This document shows positions 63,571 to 64,000 of a stretch of DNA of 64,000 nt, in pieces. Source of the stretch: Ruegeria arenilitoris (GTDB lineage: Bacteria > Pseudomonadota > Alphaproteobacteria > Rhodobacterales > Rhodobacteraceae); contig NZ_WPZO01000002.1 of assembly GCF_013031355.1 (NCBI RefSeq), positions 372,001 to 436,000 on the forward strand. The letters are read 5' to 3'. Every line of letters starts with the position of its first letter. Position 1 is the stretch's first letter. The translations under genes and the position numbers were made by a program. The notes below the pieces were generated by a model that made no database searches, was not told where the DNA came from, and saw only the letters and a program-made list of their open reading frames with translations.

Positions 63571-64000
63571 ATGCAGACCGAGCAAAGAGTTCGTGCGTTC
63601 GCGCGCGGGGGGCGTTTGACTAAGTGGAAAGGTAGAGTAGCGAGTATTGCGCCCTCGCTCTTGCTGGGCTCGGTGTCGTTAGTGGCCGTTTCGGCCGCCT
63701 CGGGACATGCCGAGGTGATCGATAGCGCGCGGACCACTCCGTTCGTCAGTGTTGTGGACGAAGACCTGAGCATCACGGGCACCGGATCGATCGATGTGAA
63801 CCCTCTTCCCGGGCCGGGTCTGGTTGTGTTCGCTCTTCCGGATTACACAAGCACCCTAACCAACGCCGGTCAGTTGTCCTCGGCAGAGGGGATCAACCGG
63901 ACACGTGCGGCGATCAACATCAGTACCGACCTGTCGGGAACAATCCTCAATTCGGGCACGATCACGATGGGCGCGTCAGCAGGTGACAGCGCCGACCTTC
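63571..64000 (+). CDS. Autotransporter paralogue, 5' part only (runs out of window)
   Basis: The first 143 residues are visible. MQTEQRVRAFARGGRLTKWK, the hydrophobic signal segment and RTTPFVSVVDEDLSITGTGS closely follow the protein at 47699-52030, as does the first passenger part (LPGPGLVVF, TNAGQLSSAEGINRTRAAIN, ILNSGTITMGASAGDSAD). The ATG at 63571 is used because the paralogue starts at the same place; an in-frame ATG at 63556 is out of frame in the paralogue. Preceded by a paralogous membrane LuxR-type gene, it is the second copy of a two-gene module. Confidence 0.88.
   Translation, partial: MQTEQRVRAFARGGRLTKWKGRVASIAPSLLLGSVSLVAVSAASGHAEVIDSARTTPFVSVVDEDLSITGTGSIDVNPLPGPGLVVFALPDYTSTLTNAGQLSSAEGINRTRAAINISTDLSGTILNSGTITMGASAGDSADL

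Noticed and set aside
1-64000. tRNA, rRNA, CRISPR arrays and prophage genes
   Set aside because: None was seen on reading both strands; no cloverleaf with a plausible anticodon arm and no repeat-spacer array was found by eye.

Overview
The window looks like a chromosomal segment of a marine alphaproteobacterium of the Roseobacter group (Rhodobacteraceae). This is inferred from gene content: serine-cycle genes, TRAP transporter, many LysR regulators, RTX proteins, a roseobacter-style type I secretion cassette and an orphan LuxI. Conserved blocks are GC-rich. Roughly 15.6-30 kb is visibly AT-richer and contains decayed genes, which suggests an accessory region.

Layout. 0-5 kb: end of an acidic repeat protein followed by a type I secretion ATPase and HlyD adaptor. 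4.9-6.5 kb: rhodanese, alpha/beta hydrolase and a small membrane protein. 6.5-13.1 kb: a tightly packed minus-strand serine-cycle operon (class V aminotransferase, mtkA, mtkB, hydroxypyruvate reductase, glyA), ended by a terminator and facing a divergent LuxR-type response regulator with two palindromes between them. 13.3-15.6 kb: gene remnants around an MFS transporter. 15.9-19 kb: orphan LuxI, small unknown ORFs and an IS5-type transposase remnant. 19.2-23.8 kb: two large RTX-type proteins, one with a glycoside-hydrolase-like domain and one ending in a dockerin-like domain. 25.0-29.2 kb: an unusual cluster of a SET protein, a QueC-like PP-loop protein, a second SET protein and a pyruvyltransferase. 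30-35.3 kb: TPR-sulfotransferase and a divergent autotransporter. 35.8-45.5 kb: LysR-controlled catabolic modules (isochorismatase-fold hydrolase, SDR, TRAP transporter plus agmatinase-family enzyme) separated by truncated genes. 46-47.4 kb: ferric-reductase-like flavocytochrome. 47.7-54.1 kb: giant autotransporter, membrane-anchored LuxR-type regulator and LytTR membrane regulator. 54.8-62.6 kb: a five-gene redox cluster between LysR genes, then a second nitroreductase with an EamA exporter. 62.8-64 kb: a second copy of the LuxR/autotransporter pair, cut by the window end.

Most notable: (i) a duplicated module of a membrane-anchored LuxR-type regulator plus giant autotransporter, sharing upstream DNA with ATAAAC direct repeats exactly 21 bp apart; (ii) the SET / QueC-like / SET / pyruvyltransferase cluster, whose function is not known to me; (iii) a beta-propeller/RTX protein with a dockerin-like tail beside an RTX glycoside-hydrolase-like protein. 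Several intergenic gaps hold truncated genes (class V aminotransferase, dimethylformamidase-like, HD protein, ABC ATPase, EamA-like, ectoine-synthase-like), indicating repeated deletions.
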